Below are positions 43,144-53,317 of a stretch of DNA of 64,000 nucleotides, piece after piece. Made by a program: the position numbers and the translations under genes. The stretch lies in contig NZ_AUAS01000001.1 in assembly GCF_000428845.1 (NCBI RefSeq), forward strand, positions 620,001 through 684,000. The letters are read 5' to 3'. This stretch comes from Dyadobacter alkalitolerans DSM 23607 (GTDB taxonomy: Bacteria > Bacteroidota > Bacteroidia > Cytophagales > Spirosomataceae). Position 1 is the stretch's first letter. The number at the start of each line of letters is the position of its first letter. Below the pieces are notes generated by a model. The model did no database searches and had not been told where the DNA came from. It saw only the letters and a list, made by a program, of their open reading frames with translations.

Positions 43144-45574
43144 TGTATTAGGCATATTGGTTCTTCTGGTGACACTGAGCAGCTGTTCAGTGAATAAATA
43201 CATTCCCGAAGGCCAAAGTCTCTATGTAGGTAGTAAAGTGAAGGTGCAAGCGGATACCATCACTAAACCCAGTGTTATGGGGTTAGCGTCGGAGCTGGAA
43301 GCAATTGTGAAACCGCCGCCTAATAAAACGCTCTTGGGTTTCCCTTGGAAAGTGTGGTGGTGGTATTTTATCGGTGAACCGAAAGATGAAGGTGGCTTAC
43401 GCAGCTGGTTTCGCAATAAACTTGGAGAGCAGCCCAAATTTGCTACGCAGCGCGTTGCCGACATTAATGCAGCCAATATGGTTTCTCACCTGGATAATGA
43501 AGCCTACTATCGCTCCAAGGCAACCGGCAAGCTGGTGCCAAGCAAGAAAGAAAAACGCAGGACGGCCATTTACGAGTTTGACGCTTATGTGATGCCGCGT
43601 TATGTAATGAATGAGATCAATTATGTGGTCCGGGACAGTTCGCTGTTCAACCGTGATCTTATCATCGCCAAACAAAAAACCCTTTTGAAAAAAGGCGAAC
43701 CGCCGCGTTTGGAGGTGATCTCCACAGAAAGAAGCCGGATTGACCTGGAATTAAAAGGAAAGGGCTATTATTTCTTCAACCCGGATTATCTGATCATCAA
43801 AGTTGATTCCACCATTGGAAAAAGGGATTCAACACTGGCACCGCAGCAGGTTAACATCTTCCTGGAAGTAAAACCGCAAACAGCGCAGACGTCGTTGAAA
43901 CAATATTTTATAAACAAAATTTATGTTAACACAGGAAGCCAGGAAAGTCTGCTTGCTGATACAACGGCTGCTCCTGAGCCTCGTCGCCGCGGGCTAAACA
44001 TCAAAGACCCGGGGAATTTATACAAAAAACGAATCTTTTATGACGCCATCGGTTTCCGGAGAGGGAATATGTATACCAATACAATGCATAATGTATCCCT
44101 GCAACGATTGGTCAACCTGCAAAACTTCAAATTTGTAAAAAACCAATTCGACCTTGTTCCCAGATCCGATTCAGCATTGCTGGATGTGCGTTATGATTTG
44201 GAACCATTGAAGAAAAAGGCATTGCAAACGACCATTAGCGCCAGTACGAAGTCGAACAACCTGGGCGGTTCGCAGCTGGATGTGGCTTGGCGGAATAGAA
44301 ATACATTCAAAGGAGCGGAAATGTTGGCTATAAAGGCATTTTTCGGATTTGACGTGCAACTGGGAGGAAACCGGGAGGCAAATCCTAACCGGATTGGCAA
44401 TGAATACGTTCGCTACGGTATAGGTGCAGACTTATCGTTCCCACGATTTATTATTCCTTTCGTTAGAATACGGCCGGAGAAAAGCCAAGCGTTACCTAAA
44501 ACTGTGCTTTCAGTAAATTATGAAAACCGGGTACAACGCGGACTTTATACAACCACCTCTATTCGTGGTGACTGGTCATACATTTGGAGCAAAAATTCAG
44601 AGGTTGTACACACATTAACCCCGATTTCGATTAACTATATTCAACCCAGGAAGGTTAATTCTGAAAAGTTGGCAGCCATCGGCTTTAATCCCAACACAAA
44701 TCCGATTGATTTCGAAAGGTTAATGAACTTGGTGGAACAAAAGTATTTTATTGCAGGATCTAATTATACCATATCTTATCGTCCGAAACCTAAACCATTC
44801 GGAAGAAATCAATTCGCATTTACAGGTGGGATTGATTACGGTGGTAACCTGCTAAGCCTTTTAGCTAAACATTCAAAGGATGATACGGCGAAAATATATG
44901 CGAAAGAATTCTTGAAAGTTCCTGTCTTTCAATATGTCAAGCTGGATGGTGACATCAGGTACTATCGCACCATAACACCTGGAATCAAGTGGGCTAACAG
45001 GCTTTTGTTAGGAGCAATTAAACCGTATGGCAATTCCAAAAATATGGCTACGCCGCAATTCAAACAGTATTTTGGCGGTGGTAGCACAGGTATAAGGGCT
45101 TTCCGTGCACGTGCGCTTGGTCCTGGTGCGTATACACCTGACACGGCAACAATCGCATTGATTGGTTATCAAAACTTTGCTGATATACGGATGGAATTTA
45201 ATTCAGAACTTCGACTGAAATTCACAAACATCATTAATGGTGCAGTGTTTATGGATGCCGGAAACATCTGGTCATTCGGCAGCCCTGAAAGAGCCAGATA
45301 TGACTCATCTGCACTCATCAGCAGCGATTTCCTGAAACAAATCGCAGTTGGCGGCGGGATTGGCTTACGCCTTGATTTCTCATATTTGGTATTCCGATTG
45401 GATCTTGCCACGCCATTCCGCAAACCCTGGTATACGAAGGAAATTGTTTCAGAAACACCCGATGGACAGGTTCAGTATAAAAATCCCTGGGTTTTCAACG
45501 AAGTTAATTTCCGAAGCAAAGCATGGAGAAGGGAAAACCTGATCCTGAACATTGCAGTCGGGCTGCCGTTCTAA
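43133..45574 (+). CDS. tamL: TamL: BamA/TamA-family outer-membrane lipoprotein
   Basis: An 813-residue protein from the ATG at 43133, overlapping the tamB stop by 11 bases; an ATG at 43109 would precede the signal sequence. The N-terminus is a lipoprotein signal with lipobox LSSC, the feature that separates Bacteroidota TamL from TamA. POTRA-like segments lie at about 30-390 (EINYVVRDSSLFNRDL; LELKGKGYYFFNPDYLIIKVD), and the Omp85 barrel follows (TTISASTKSNNLGGSQLDVAWRNRN; FGGGSTGIRAFRARALGPG, the latter the conserved RG-type loop block; the C-terminal strand NLILNIAVGLPF ends in Phe). With TamB it forms an envelope-spanning assembly module. Confidence 0.93.
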   Translation: MRNSVLGILVLLVTLSSCSVNKYIPEGQSLYVGSKVKVQADTITKPSVMGLASELEAIVKPPPNKTLLGFPWKVWWWYFIGEPKDEGGLRSWFRNKLGEQPKFATQRVADINAANMVSHLDNEAYYRSKATGKLVPSKKEKRRTAIYEFDAYVMPRYVMNEINYVVRDSSLFNRDLIIAKQKTLLKKGEPPRLEVISTERSRIDLELKGKGYYFFNPDYLIIKVDSTIGKRDSTLAPQQVNIFLEVKPQTAQTSLKQYFINKIYVNTGSQESLLADTTAAPEPRRRGLNIKDPGNLYKKRIFYDAIGFRRGNMYTNTMHNVSLQRLVNLQNFKFVKNQFDLVPRSDSALLDVRYDLEPLKKKALQTTISASTKSNNLGGSQLDVAWRNRNTFKGAEMLAIKAFFGFDVQLGGNREANPNRIGNEYVRYGIGADLSFPRFIIPFVRIRPEKSQALPKTVLSVNYENRVQRGLYTTTSIRGDWSYIWSKNSEVVHTLTPISINYIQPRKVNSEKLAAIGFNPNTNPIDFERLMNLVEQKYFIAGSNYTISYRPKPKPFGRNQFAFTGGIDYGGNLLSLLAKHSKDDTAKIYAKEFLKVPVFQYVKLDGDIRYYRTITPGIKWANRLLLGAIKPYGNSKNMATPQFKQYFGGGSTGIRAFRARALGPGAYTPDTATIALIGYQNFADIRMEFNSELRLKFTNIINGAVFMDAGNIWSFGSPERARYDSSALISSDFLKQIAVGGGIGLRLDFSYLVFRLDLATPFRKPWYTKEIVSETPDGQVQYKNPWVFNEVNFRSKAWRRENLILNIAVGLPF

Positions 45575-45583
45575 TGTAACGGA

Positions 45584-45988
45584 TCAGGGCTTGATTTCCT
45601 GGCAAAGCTCGATCAGCATGCCATTTGTGGTTTTAGGATGTAAAAAACAAACGAGCTTATTATCAGCTCCGGGTTTGGGGGTTTCGCTTAACAAGGCGAA
45701 ACCCTCTTTTTTTAGCCGCTCCATTTCCAAAACAATGTCGTCAACCTCGAACGCGACGTGATGAATGCCTTCTCCTTTTTTTTCGATAAACCGGGCGATT
45801 ACGCCTTCCGGATCTGTGGATTGCAGGAGCTCTATTTTGGTTTGGTTAACCTTGAAAAAAGACGTCAAAACACCTTCGGAAGCGACAGTTTCACGCTTGT
45901 AGGGCTGGGAATTCAGAAGACTCGAAAACAACTTTTCGGCAGCCTCCAGCTCCTTAACCGCAATGCCAATGTGCTCGACATTTTTCAT
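45584..45988 (-). CDS. mce: Methylmalonyl-CoA epimerase
   Basis: A 134-residue glyoxalase-fold enzyme from the ATG at 45988; this avoids overlapping rsgA, unlike the ATG at 46012. Paired beta-alpha-beta-beta-beta modules carry the metal ligands: VEHIGIAVKELEAAE (His6 with this start), KIELLQSTDPEGVIARFIEKKGEGIHHVAFEVDDI (central His), and GMLIELCQ (C-terminal Glu). It interconverts (R)- and (S)-methylmalonyl-CoA in propionate metabolism. It starts one base after the rsgA stop codon, hence co-transcription with rsgA. Confidence 0.92.
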   Translation of the reverse strand: MKNVEHIGIAVKELEAAEKLFSSLLNSQPYKRETVASEGVLTSFFKVNQTKIELLQSTDPEGVIARFIEKKGEGIHHVAFEVDDIVLEMERLKKEGFALLSETPKPGADNKLVCFLHPKTTNGMLIELCQEIKP

Positions 45989-45989
45989 A

Positions 45990-46925
45990 TTACTTTCTGT
46001 TATCCTGCCCACCCACCATACTTAAATAACTTTCGTAACGGCTGATCGCAATGCGGCCTTCGGAAACCGCGTCTTTCACTGCACACCCGGGCTCGTTGAT
46101 ATGCTGACAATTATTAAACCGGCATTGGTTCAGCAGTTCGCGCATTTCCGGAAAGTAATGACTGATTTCCTCTGCCTTCATATCCGAAAGCCCCAGTTCC
46201 TTAATTCCGGGTGAATCAATGATGAATGTGCCAGGCTCCAGCTCGAACATTTCGGCGAAAGTTGTCGTATGGACGCCCTTATTTGCAAAGGTTGAAACCT
46301 CCTGCGTTTTAATATCCAGGTCCGGCGCTATTGCATTGACCAATGTGGATTTACCCACGCCCGAATGACCCGAAAGCAACGAAACTTTTCCGCCTAATAA
46401 TGCAGCAAATTCTTCCAGTCCTTCCTCGCTTACCGCTGTGGTGGCCATGCAAGTATATCCGAGGCTTTCGTAAAGTTCCATCAGCTCGGCCTGAAATTCC
46501 TTCATATCATCATTCAGCAGATCCTGCTTATTGAAAATCAATACGCCGGGAATCCGGAACGACTCAATGGCAACGAGAAAGCGATCTATAAAACCCAGAG
46601 AAGTTCTTGGAAAAACCAATGTGGCAATTAAAATCGCCTGATCAACATTCGCGGCGATCAAATGCGCGTGTGCCGTCTTGTGTACGGAGCGCCGTACCAC
46701 GTAATTTTCACGGGGCATGATTTCGTGGATGATGCCAAAATTCTGCGTCTCATCTTCCTCCTCGAACCGCACATTGTCGCCTACGGCGATCGGATTGGTC
46801 ACTTTCAATCCAAGCGCTTTAAACTTTCCCTTCAACCTGCATTGCCAGATATGACCGTCGCGACTGTCCCGCACATCATACCATGAACCAGTTGACCGCA
46901 AAACCAAACCTTTAACTAATTCCAT
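45990..46925 (-). CDS. rsgA: Ribosome small-subunit-dependent GTPase A
   Basis: A 311-residue ribosome-assembly GTPase from the ATG at 46925 (MELVKGLVLRSTGSWYDV); an ATG 42 bases upstream would add residues before the OB domain. An N-terminal OB fold spans about 1-75. The GTPase domain is circularly permuted, as typical: G4 FNKQDLL precedes G1 SGHSGVGKSTLVN, then G3 IDSPGIKELG. The C-terminal zinc knuckle is CRFNNCQHINEPGC. It releases maturation factors from the 30S subunit late in assembly. Confidence 0.96.
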   Translation of the reverse strand: MELVKGLVLRSTGSWYDVRDSRDGHIWQCRLKGKFKALGLKVTNPIAVGDNVRFEEEDETQNFGIIHEIMPRENYVVRRSVHKTAHAHLIAANVDQAILIATLVFPRTSLGFIDRFLVAIESFRIPGVLIFNKQDLLNDDMKEFQAELMELYESLGYTCMATTAVSEEGLEEFAALLGGKVSLLSGHSGVGKSTLVNAIAPDLDIKTQEVSTFANKGVHTTTFAEMFELEPGTFIIDSPGIKELGLSDMKAEEISHYFPEMRELLNQCRFNNCQHINEPGCAVKDAVSEGRIAISRYESYLSMVGGQDNRK

Positions 46926-47169
46926 TCCGTCTTTTTTTGCAAATAGCGAATTTAATCTGAGTTTCACGTAATGCCGCCAGACACGGCAAAATCGCCAAAT
47001 AAAATTAAGTAGTTTTTTGGTCGACCCGGTTTTTTATTTGCCGTCTACCATTATGGATAATAATATTTTTTAATATTTAGCCTCTTTTAGTGGTTTTTGC
47101 ATACATTAGTGACCGTTAATCATAAAAATTTTAAGAATACTTATACAAAATACCTTTACACTCCACATA

Positions 47170-48393
47170 ATGGACTTAGTTGTAGAAGAACCGAATTCGG
47201 TTATTGATATTCGTAAAAACCGTATCAGAAGTAACTTGTTGCTTCATTTGTACCAATCCGGTGACACTTCGATCAACAAAATGGCACGTTTGTTCCATGC
47301 CAGCATTCCCTCGGCAACGGGCATCGTGAACGAGCTCATCCGTGAAGGTTGGATCATTGAAACCGGAACGGGTCCGGCACGCGCAGGCAGGCCGCCGGTG
47401 TTATACGGACTGAATTCGAAAAAATACCTGACGCTTATTATGGACATTAACCGCCATGATACGCAACTCGTGATTTTCGACCTACATAACCAACTGATTT
47501 TAAAGCGAAAAGTTGATATCCGCCTCGACGATTCTTCTACTTTCCTCGAACAACTTTTTGAAGCAAGCGACGATTTTCTTAAATCCAACAATATCAATGT
47601 CAGCAAGTTATGGGGCATAGGCGTATCGATGCCTGGCCTCATCAATTCCTCCCAGGGAATCAACCTGACTTATCTTAACCTGACGCCTCCCGGAGTTCCG
47701 CTGGTTTCGCATCTGACGAAACATTTCAAGCTGCCGGTTTGCCTTTTTAATGATACAAAAGCAACCACGATCGGAGAGCACCGCTTTGGTTTTGCAAGAG
47801 AAAAATCTCAGGTCCTGACCATCAACATTGACTGGGGCGTAGGATTAGGCATTATCATTAACGGTGAAGTTTTCAACGGTGCGTCTGGTTTCGCGGGCGA
47901 GCTGGGGCACATTCAGGTAAAACCCGACGGACTTTTATGTCATTGCGGAAAAATCGGCTGTCTGGATACGATCACATCCGCCATCGCATTAATCCGAAGA
48001 GCCAAGGACGGCATTAAAGGTGGAAAAGCAACCATTCTATCACAGATCGTCAATAACAATCTCGATCTGCTCGACACTTCGCACATCATTGAAGCCGTGC
48101 ATGCGGGCGACGAATTTTCGATTGACTTATTAAGCACGGTAGGCACCGAGCTGGGCAAAGGTTTGGCAACAGCAGTTCACCTTTTCAATCCCGAAGTCAT
48201 TATAGTAGGCGGATTGCTGGCAGAAGCAGGGCCATTTATCTCAAACCCGATTGAGCAGGCCATCAACAAATATTGCCTTTCTGATTTCAAAAACTCGCTT
48301 TCTATCCACATTTCGAAATTAGGAGCAAAAGCCAGGTTACTGGGCACGCAGGCGCATTTATTTGAGCATCTGATTGCCAAGGAATTTTCCTGA
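47170..48393 (+). CDS. ROK family transcriptional regulator
   Basis: A 407-residue protein with an N-terminal winged helix-turn-helix (about 15-80: NRIRSNLLLHLYQSGDTSIN, ATGIVNELIREGWI, GRPPVLYGL) and a ROK domain. The zinc motif is complete: His247, and CHCGKIGC at 257-264. The kinase elements are eroded: the first phosphate loop reads DINRHDT instead of D-G-G-T, and the second reads IDWGVGLG rather than GTGxG, while the ND pair (194-195) is kept. This favours a sugar-sensing regulator of the NagC/Mlc/XylR type over a kinase. It is convergent with waaA; its regulon is unknown but could include the sugar genes here. Confidence 0.88.
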   Translation: MDLVVEEPNSVIDIRKNRIRSNLLLHLYQSGDTSINKMARLFHASIPSATGIVNELIREGWIIETGTGPARAGRPPVLYGLNSKKYLTLIMDINRHDTQLVIFDLHNQLILKRKVDIRLDDSSTFLEQLFEASDDFLKSNNINVSKLWGIGVSMPGLINSSQGINLTYLNLTPPGVPLVSHLTKHFKLPVCLFNDTKATTIGEHRFGFAREKSQVLTINIDWGVGLGIIINGEVFNGASGFAGELGHIQVKPDGLLCHCGKIGCLDTITSAIALIRRAKDGIKGGKATILSQIVNNNLDLLDTSHIIEAVHAGDEFSIDLLSTVGTELGKGLATAVHLFNPEVIIVGGLLAEAGPFISNPIEQAINKYCLSDFKNSLSIHISKLGAKARLLGTQAHLFEHLIAKEFS

Positions 48394-48433
48394 AATAATA
48401 TAAGGGCTGGTTTAATGCTTATTATGCATGGAA

Positions 48434-49690
48434 TCAGCCTTTCATTTTTTTTACTTCATTCAGGATCATGTCAGTGGATCCTACGCCTTCCGCAATGTAA
48501 TTCTTATTGACATTTCCCGCTTGTTTCCGGATTTCTTCTGCATTAACCCATTGATTGATAACGCCGATCAGTTCCTCTTTATCTGCAACGGCAACAGCAC
48601 CTTTCCTGTCGATAAGGTCAACCGCTTCCTGAAACTTATGATATTTTTTGTTTCCAAAAACTATAGGAATGCCAAAAGTGGCCGCTTCCAGGATGTTATG
48701 TAAACCTGAACCAAATGCGCCGCCAATGTAGGCCATATTTCCATATTGGTATAATGACGATAACATGCCAATGTTATTAATCACCAGATAATCATATTCC
48801 TTAGCGTTGACGTTTGGAGAAAGTTCGGAGTACAACAACGTCTTACAGTTCATTTCCTTTCGCCACTGCGCGATCTCGTCCGCATGGATTTCGTGCGGTG
48901 CTATAATCGCTTTCAATTCACCTTTGAAGTGATTTAAAACAGGGATAAGCACCTGCATATCAGCCGCCCAGGCCGATCCTACAATCAGACAAAGCTTATT
49001 ATCACGAAAAGCAGCAACTTCCGGAAGGTCATTAACATGAGCTGCAATGGCAGACACCCTATCAAACCGCGTATCTCCTGCCAGGCTGCATTGTTGCACG
49101 CCTATGCCATACAGCAATGTGAGCGATTGTTTATTTTGTACAAAAATGTGATCGAAATAACCCAGCATCTTTTTGAAAAAGCTGCCTCGTTTTTTGAAGA
49201 AAATCTGATCCGGCCGGAAGATTGTTGAGAAGGAAATAATGCGTGCGCGGCTTTTTTTCAGTTCGCGGAGATAGTTATACCAAAATTCATATTTGATAAA
49301 AAACGCGAAGCTAGGCTGCACAATTTTCACAAAACGTTTTGCATTCGAGGCCGTGTCCCAGGGCAGGTAACATATATAATCTGCCCCGTTATAGTTTTTT
49401 CTCACTTCATAACCTGACGGAGAAAAGAATGTCAGCAAAATGAAATGATCGGGAAACTGCGCTTTGAACGCTTCGATAACCGGCCTTCCTTGTTCAAATT
49501 CACCCAGCGAAGCCGCGTGAAACCAAGCCACAGATCGCCCGTTTACCTGCTTTTGAAACGAATTTTCAAGCTCATCCAGCAACCCGTCACGTCCGGCAAC
49601 ACCAAGCTTGATTTTTTGATTAAATAAAGCCGCAACACGCATCAAAGAGGCGACGGTGCTGATTGCGCTTTGATAGATAACTTCGGACAA
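48434..49690 (-). CDS. waaA: 3-deoxy-D-manno-octulosonic acid (Kdo) transferase
   Basis: A 418-residue membrane-associated GT-B glycosyltransferase that adds Kdo to lipid A precursors. The N-terminal catalytic Glu is in HAASLGEFEQGRPV (Glu64). Other blocks: LLTFFSPSGYEVR, YICYLPWDT, FIKYEFWYNYLRELKKSRARIISFSTIF, and the C-terminal CMP-Kdo binding half LIVGSAWAADMQVLIPVL, IIAPHEIH and YIGGAFGSGLHNILEAATFGIPIVFG. It shows that the organism makes Kdo-containing lipopolysaccharide, so it is diderm. It is monocistronic. Confidence 0.94.
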   Translation of the reverse strand: MSEVIYQSAISTVASLMRVAALFNQKIKLGVAGRDGLLDELENSFQKQVNGRSVAWFHAASLGEFEQGRPVIEAFKAQFPDHFILLTFFSPSGYEVRKNYNGADYICYLPWDTASNAKRFVKIVQPSFAFFIKYEFWYNYLRELKKSRARIISFSTIFRPDQIFFKKRGSFFKKMLGYFDHIFVQNKQSLTLLYGIGVQQCSLAGDTRFDRVSAIAAHVNDLPEVAAFRDNKLCLIVGSAWAADMQVLIPVLNHFKGELKAIIAPHEIHADEIAQWRKEMNCKTLLYSELSPNVNAKEYDYLVINNIGMLSSLYQYGNMAYIGGAFGSGLHNILEAATFGIPIVFGNKKYHKFQEAVDLIDRKGAVAVADKEELIGVINQWVNAEEIRKQAGNVNKNYIAEGVGSTDMILNEVKKMKG

Positions 49691-49847
49691 AAGGTTCTGA
49701 TTAAAAGAAGATTAGCAAAAAATTAATTCCTGCAAATCCCGGAAGCGCGGGAGGGCTGGCAGGCTTTTTTATTTCTTTTCCGGTTTAAAGAACATAAATG
49801 TACAAAAAACCGTTAATGTGGAGGCGATATTCCGCGGCTTTACACTA

Positions 49848-49855
49848 TAATTTTG
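49848..49855 (+). promoter_or_regulatory. Candidate -7 box for the secreted-protein gene at 49911
   Basis: TAATTTTG matches TAnnTTTG, 56 bases before the start codon. No good -33 TTG is visible at the expected distance, so this is a weak call. Confidence 0.35.
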
Positions 49856-49910
49856 TACTTTCACTGTTCATACAACACTTCAATTGTAACAGCGATCTAG
49901 ATCTAAATAT

Positions 49911-50681
49911 ATGATGCGTGTAAAATTTTTACTATCAGTATCTATTCTGTTTGCACTATCAACAGATATATATGCGCAACGGCGGGCGAAGGTAGAGGAC
50001 AGTGAGGAGAGCTATAAATCTTTTACATCTTTTGGGATCACTACCAACACCAACTCCGGCATTTTGGGCGGTGCGGTTTTCAGGCAGTCATCGGCCCTGG
50101 GTTCCAAGTTATTCGGCAAAAATCAATACAGATATCTTGCAGTTGAGCTGGTGAATGTAAAGCACCCGAAAGAGCTTTCACAGCAGGATTTTGTGACCGG
50201 CGCAAGACTGGTTTATGGTAAGCAGAACTATTTATTTGTATTAAGACCAGAATACGGACGGGAGCTCACATTGTTCAGCAGGCAAGACGATGAAGGTATT
50301 TCAATCAGCGGGATCGTTGCAGCAGGACCGTCACTCGGGTTGGAAAAGCCTTATATGGTTCAGTTTCAGAGTTCCGACGGACGTGTTGTTACGGAGCCTT
50401 TTGATCCTGTGAAACATGCCGGAAGTACGCAAACGACCGGGATCGTGGGAGCAGGAAGCTTTTTTCAGGGTTTTGGACAAACTAAAATTGTTCCGGGATT
50501 ACACGTAAAAACCGCAATGAGCTTCGAATTAAGCGCTTTTCGCGAAAATGTAACCGGCGTTGAAATTGGTTTCATCGCAGAAGCGTTTACCAGAAAAGTG
50601 CAGATCATGGCATTTGCCGAGAATAGAAGCTTCTTTACGTCGGGTTATCTGACCCTTTATTTCGGAAGCAAAAAACGATAA
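49911..50681 (+). CDS. Secreted protein of unknown function, probable outer-membrane barrel
   Basis: A 256-residue protein with a signal peptide (VKFLLSVSILFALSTDIYAQ, cleavage near 22). A second ATG directly follows the first. The mature part alternates polar and hydrophobic residues and contains repeated aromatic-ended strands (SFTSFGITTNTNSGILGGAVFRQ; FVTGARLVYGKQNYLFVLRP; MSFELSAFRENVTGVEIGF; FFTSGYLTLYFGSKK), ending in a strand that suits a small beta barrel. I do not recognise a named family. It lies 60 bases upstream of lipA in the same direction, so may share a transcript, but no functional link is evident. Confidence 0.7.
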   Translation: MMRVKFLLSVSILFALSTDIYAQRRAKVEDSEESYKSFTSFGITTNTNSGILGGAVFRQSSALGSKLFGKNQYRYLAVELVNVKHPKELSQQDFVTGARLVYGKQNYLFVLRPEYGRELTLFSRQDDEGISISGIVAAGPSLGLEKPYMVQFQSSDGRVVTEPFDPVKHAGSTQTTGIVGAGSFFQGFGQTKIVPGLHVKTAMSFELSAFRENVTGVEIGFIAEAFTRKVQIMAFAENRSFFTSGYLTLYFGSKKR

Positions 50682-50741
50682 TATATTAATAATTGATGGT
50701 TTTGGTTTTACAAACAGGACTGTCAGAGATTACGATTAAAT

Positions 50742-51620
50742 ATGATTGAATTACCTGTTATTCCCTCAGAGCGCAAGAAAAGACCAGATTGGTTGAGGGT
50801 GAAGCTGCCAGCCGGACCTGAATTCAGGAAAGTAAGGCAACTGGTTGATAATTATAAACTACATACCATCTGCGAAAGCGGAAGCTGCCCGAACATGGGC
50901 GAATGCTGGGGCGCCGGAACGGCTACCTTTATGATCCTGGGCAATGTTTGTACGAGAAGTTGCAGCTTTTGCGCCGTAGCAACAGGCCGGCCTAACGAAT
51001 ATGATACTGACGAGCCAAGACGGGTGGCAGAAGCCATTAAGCTGATGCAGGTTAAACACGCAGTGCTTACTTCTGTAAACCGTGACGAATTGAAAGACCG
51101 GGGCGCAGAAATCTGGTATCAGACGGTGAGACAGGTGAAAGAAAATACGCCAGAAACAACCATTGAAACATTGATTCCCGACGTTAAGAACAACTGGGAC
51201 GCATTGATCCACATGATTGAGGCAGGCCAGGAAGTGGTGTCGCATAATATGGAAACTGTGGAACGTTTATACCGTGCGGTACGTCCTCAGGCCAAGTATG
51301 AAAGAAGTCTGGAGCAGATCAGACGAACCAAAGCCTTCGGTCAGCGCACAAAATCGGGCATTATGCTTGGGCTTGGCGAAACACAGGACGAAGTATACAA
51401 AGCCATGGACGATCTGGCTGCGAATGGCCTGGATATCCTTACTTTGGGTCAATATCTGCAACCTACCAAAATGCACCACGAAGTGATTGAGTGGATCACT
51501 CCTGAAATGTTCGATAATTACAGGGAAGAAGGACTGAGACGCGGACTCAAATACGTAGAGTCCGGCCCGCTGGTAAGATCCAGTTACCACGCGGAACGCC
51601 ATGTGAATGTTCCGATTTGA
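50742..51620 (+). CDS. lipA: Lipoyl synthase
   Basis: A 292-residue radical SAM enzyme that inserts two sulfurs into octanoyl groups on carrier proteins. The auxiliary cluster ligands are Cys44, Cys49 and Cys55 ([12 protein letters not shown]); the radical SAM cluster is Cys70, Cys74 and Cys77 (CTRSCSFC). The C-terminal RSSYHAE supplies the conserved serine ligand of the auxiliary cluster. Length and motif order are standard. A terminator follows at 51638-51669. Confidence 0.97.
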   Translation: MIELPVIPSERKKRPDWLRVKLPAGPEFRKVRQLVDNYKLHTICESGSCPNMGECWGAGTATFMILGNVCTRSCSFCAVATGRPNEYDTDEPRRVAEAIKLMQVKHAVLTSVNRDELKDRGAEIWYQTVRQVKENTPETTIETLIPDVKNNWDALIHMIEAGQEVVSHNMETVERLYRAVRPQAKYERSLEQIRRTKAFGQRTKSGIMLGLGETQDEVYKAMDDLAANGLDILTLGQYLQPTKMHHEVIEWITPEMFDNYREEGLRRGLKYVESGPLVRSSYHAERHVNVPI

Positions 51621-51637
51621 AAAATAGCACTAAATTG

Positions 51638-51669
51638 AAAAGCCCGCTTTCCTGCAAAAGCGGGCTTTT
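51638..51669 (+). terminator. Terminator after lipA
   Basis: Thirteen-base perfect arms (51638-51650 and 51657-51669) with a 6-base loop; the right arm ends in TTTT. It lies 17 bases past the lipA stop. Confidence 0.85.
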
Positions 51670-51823
51670 CGGTTTATATAAGCCTGCTGCACGACGCTAA
51701 TACGTGCATTCTGGATGGTTTTTAACTCCCATTTATTTGGTTAATATCTCAAAAAAATTCAATTTTGTTTTCTGATCCATACACTAGCTGCTCATTTTTT
51801 TGCCGAATTAACATTTTCAATTT

Positions 51824-53104
51824 ATGCCATACTTATTCACCTCGGAGTCCGTATCTGAAGGACATCCTGACAAGGTCGCCGATCAAATATCAGATGCTTT
51901 AATTGACAACTTTTTAGCCTGGGACACCAATAGTAAGGTTGCCTGTGAAACGCTGGTTACAACCGGACAGGTGGTTTTGGCCGGAGAAGTGAAGACTAAT
52001 ACTTATCTGGATGTTCAGAAAATAACCCGCGAGGTTATCAGAAAGATCGGATACACGAAAAGTGAATACATGTTTGAAGCCAATTCCTGCGGTATTTTAT
52101 CTGCTATCCACGATCAGAGCGCAGACATTAACCAGGGCGTTGACCGTGCGGTTGCTTCCGAAAGCTTCGAAGAAAAGGCAAATGCACAGGGCGCTGGTGA
52201 CCAGGGGATGATGTTTGGTTACGCCACACGCGAAACTGAAAACTATATGCCGTTGGCATTGGACCTTGCTCACAAGATCCTGCAAGAAATGTCCTCGATC
52301 AGAAATAACGAATCCAGCCTGATCCCATATCTTCGCCCGGATGCAAAATCGCAGGTGACGATCGAATATAGCGATGACAATGTTCCTTTGCGCATCGATA
52401 CTATTGTTGTTTCCACACAACACGATGATTTTGACGCAGAGGCAGCAATGCTTGCGAAGATCAAAGAAGATGTGATCAACATCGTTATCCCACGCGTAAA
52501 AGGTAAGCTTACTCCTGAATTGCAGAAGCTGTTCACAGGCGACATTACTTTCCATATCAACCCAACCGGCAAATTTGTAATTGGTGGCCCGCACGGAGAC
52601 ACAGGACTTACAGGACGTAAAATCATCGTGGATACATACGGTGGAAAAGGGGCACATGGTGGTGGTGCATTTTCAGGAAAAGATCCTTCCAAAGTGGACC
52701 GTTCTGCCGCTTATGCAACACGTCACATTGCGAAGAACATGGTTGCGTCGGGCCTTTGCGACGAAGTGCTTGTGCAGGTTTCCTACGCTATCGGCGTGGC
52801 TGAGCCTTGCGGATTGTATATTAATACTTACGGAACATCAAAAGTTTCGGTTAACGACGGCGAGATTGCTTTGAAGATCAGCGAGATTTTTGACCTTCGT
52901 CCTTACGCAATTGAGCAGAGATTAAAATTGAGAAACCCGATTTATTCCGAAACTGCTGCTTATGGACACATGGGCCGCAAGAATGAAGTCGTTAAAAAAT
53001 CATTCAAAGGAGCAAACGGCGAAGAAAAAGAAGTGGAAGTGGAATTGTTCACTTGGGAAAAGCTTGACTTCGTAGACGCAATTAAAGAGAAGTTCGCATT
53101 GTAA
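51824..53104 (+). CDS. metK: S-adenosylmethionine synthetase
   Basis: A 426-residue enzyme making SAM from methionine and ATP. Signature blocks: [19 protein letters not shown] at 7-25, [12 protein letters not shown] near 123-134, [20 protein letters not shown] and [21 protein letters not shown]. It is slightly longer than E. coli MetK, with a C-terminal acidic tail as in other Bacteroidota. It is monocistronic between two terminators. I see no SAM riboswitch in the 154-base leader. Confidence 0.97.
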   Translation: MPYLFTSESVSEGHPDKVADQISDALIDNFLAWDTNSKVACETLVTTGQVVLAGEVKTNTYLDVQKITREVIRKIGYTKSEYMFEANSCGILSAIHDQSADINQGVDRAVASESFEEKANAQGAGDQGMMFGYATRETENYMPLALDLAHKILQEMSSIRNNESSLIPYLRPDAKSQVTIEYSDDNVPLRIDTIVVSTQHDDFDAEAAMLAKIKEDVINIVIPRVKGKLTPELQKLFTGDITFHINPTGKFVIGGPHGDTGLTGRKIIVDTYGGKGAHGGGAFSGKDPSKVDRSAAYATRHIAKNMVASGLCDEVLVQVSYAIGVAEPCGLYINTYGTSKVSVNDGEIALKISEIFDLRPYAIEQRLKLRNPIYSETAAYGHMGRKNEVVKKSFKGANGEEKEVEVELFTWEKLDFVDAIKEKFAL

Positions 53105-53125
53105 GCATATAATTTATCAGTTTTT

Positions 53126-53158
53126 ATAAGGCCGGCTTATAACCGGCCTTATTTTTTT
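53126..53158 (+). terminator. Terminator after metK
   Basis: Ten-base perfect arms ataaggccgg (53126-53135) and ccggccttat (53143-53152) with a 7-base loop, followed by a T run to 53158. It lies 21 bases past the metK stop. Confidence 0.88.
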
Positions 53159-53317
53159 GCCTTAGGCATCCATATAATTTCGAAATTTCCGTTATTGCGC
53201 AATTTTTGACTGAACGGCTAATAAACAATTGTGATAAGCTAATAATTACCGACAATTTACGTTCCCAAGGAAAGTATAATTATAATGAACTGATTACCAA
53301 ATTACTGCTTACTTTCT

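Noticed and set aside
51670..51823. Possible SAM riboswitch in the metK leader
   Set aside because: Only a small hairpin (tgcacg/cgtgca near 51687-51707) is visible. I could not fit the conserved cores of known SAM riboswitch classes. A covariance-model search would settle it.
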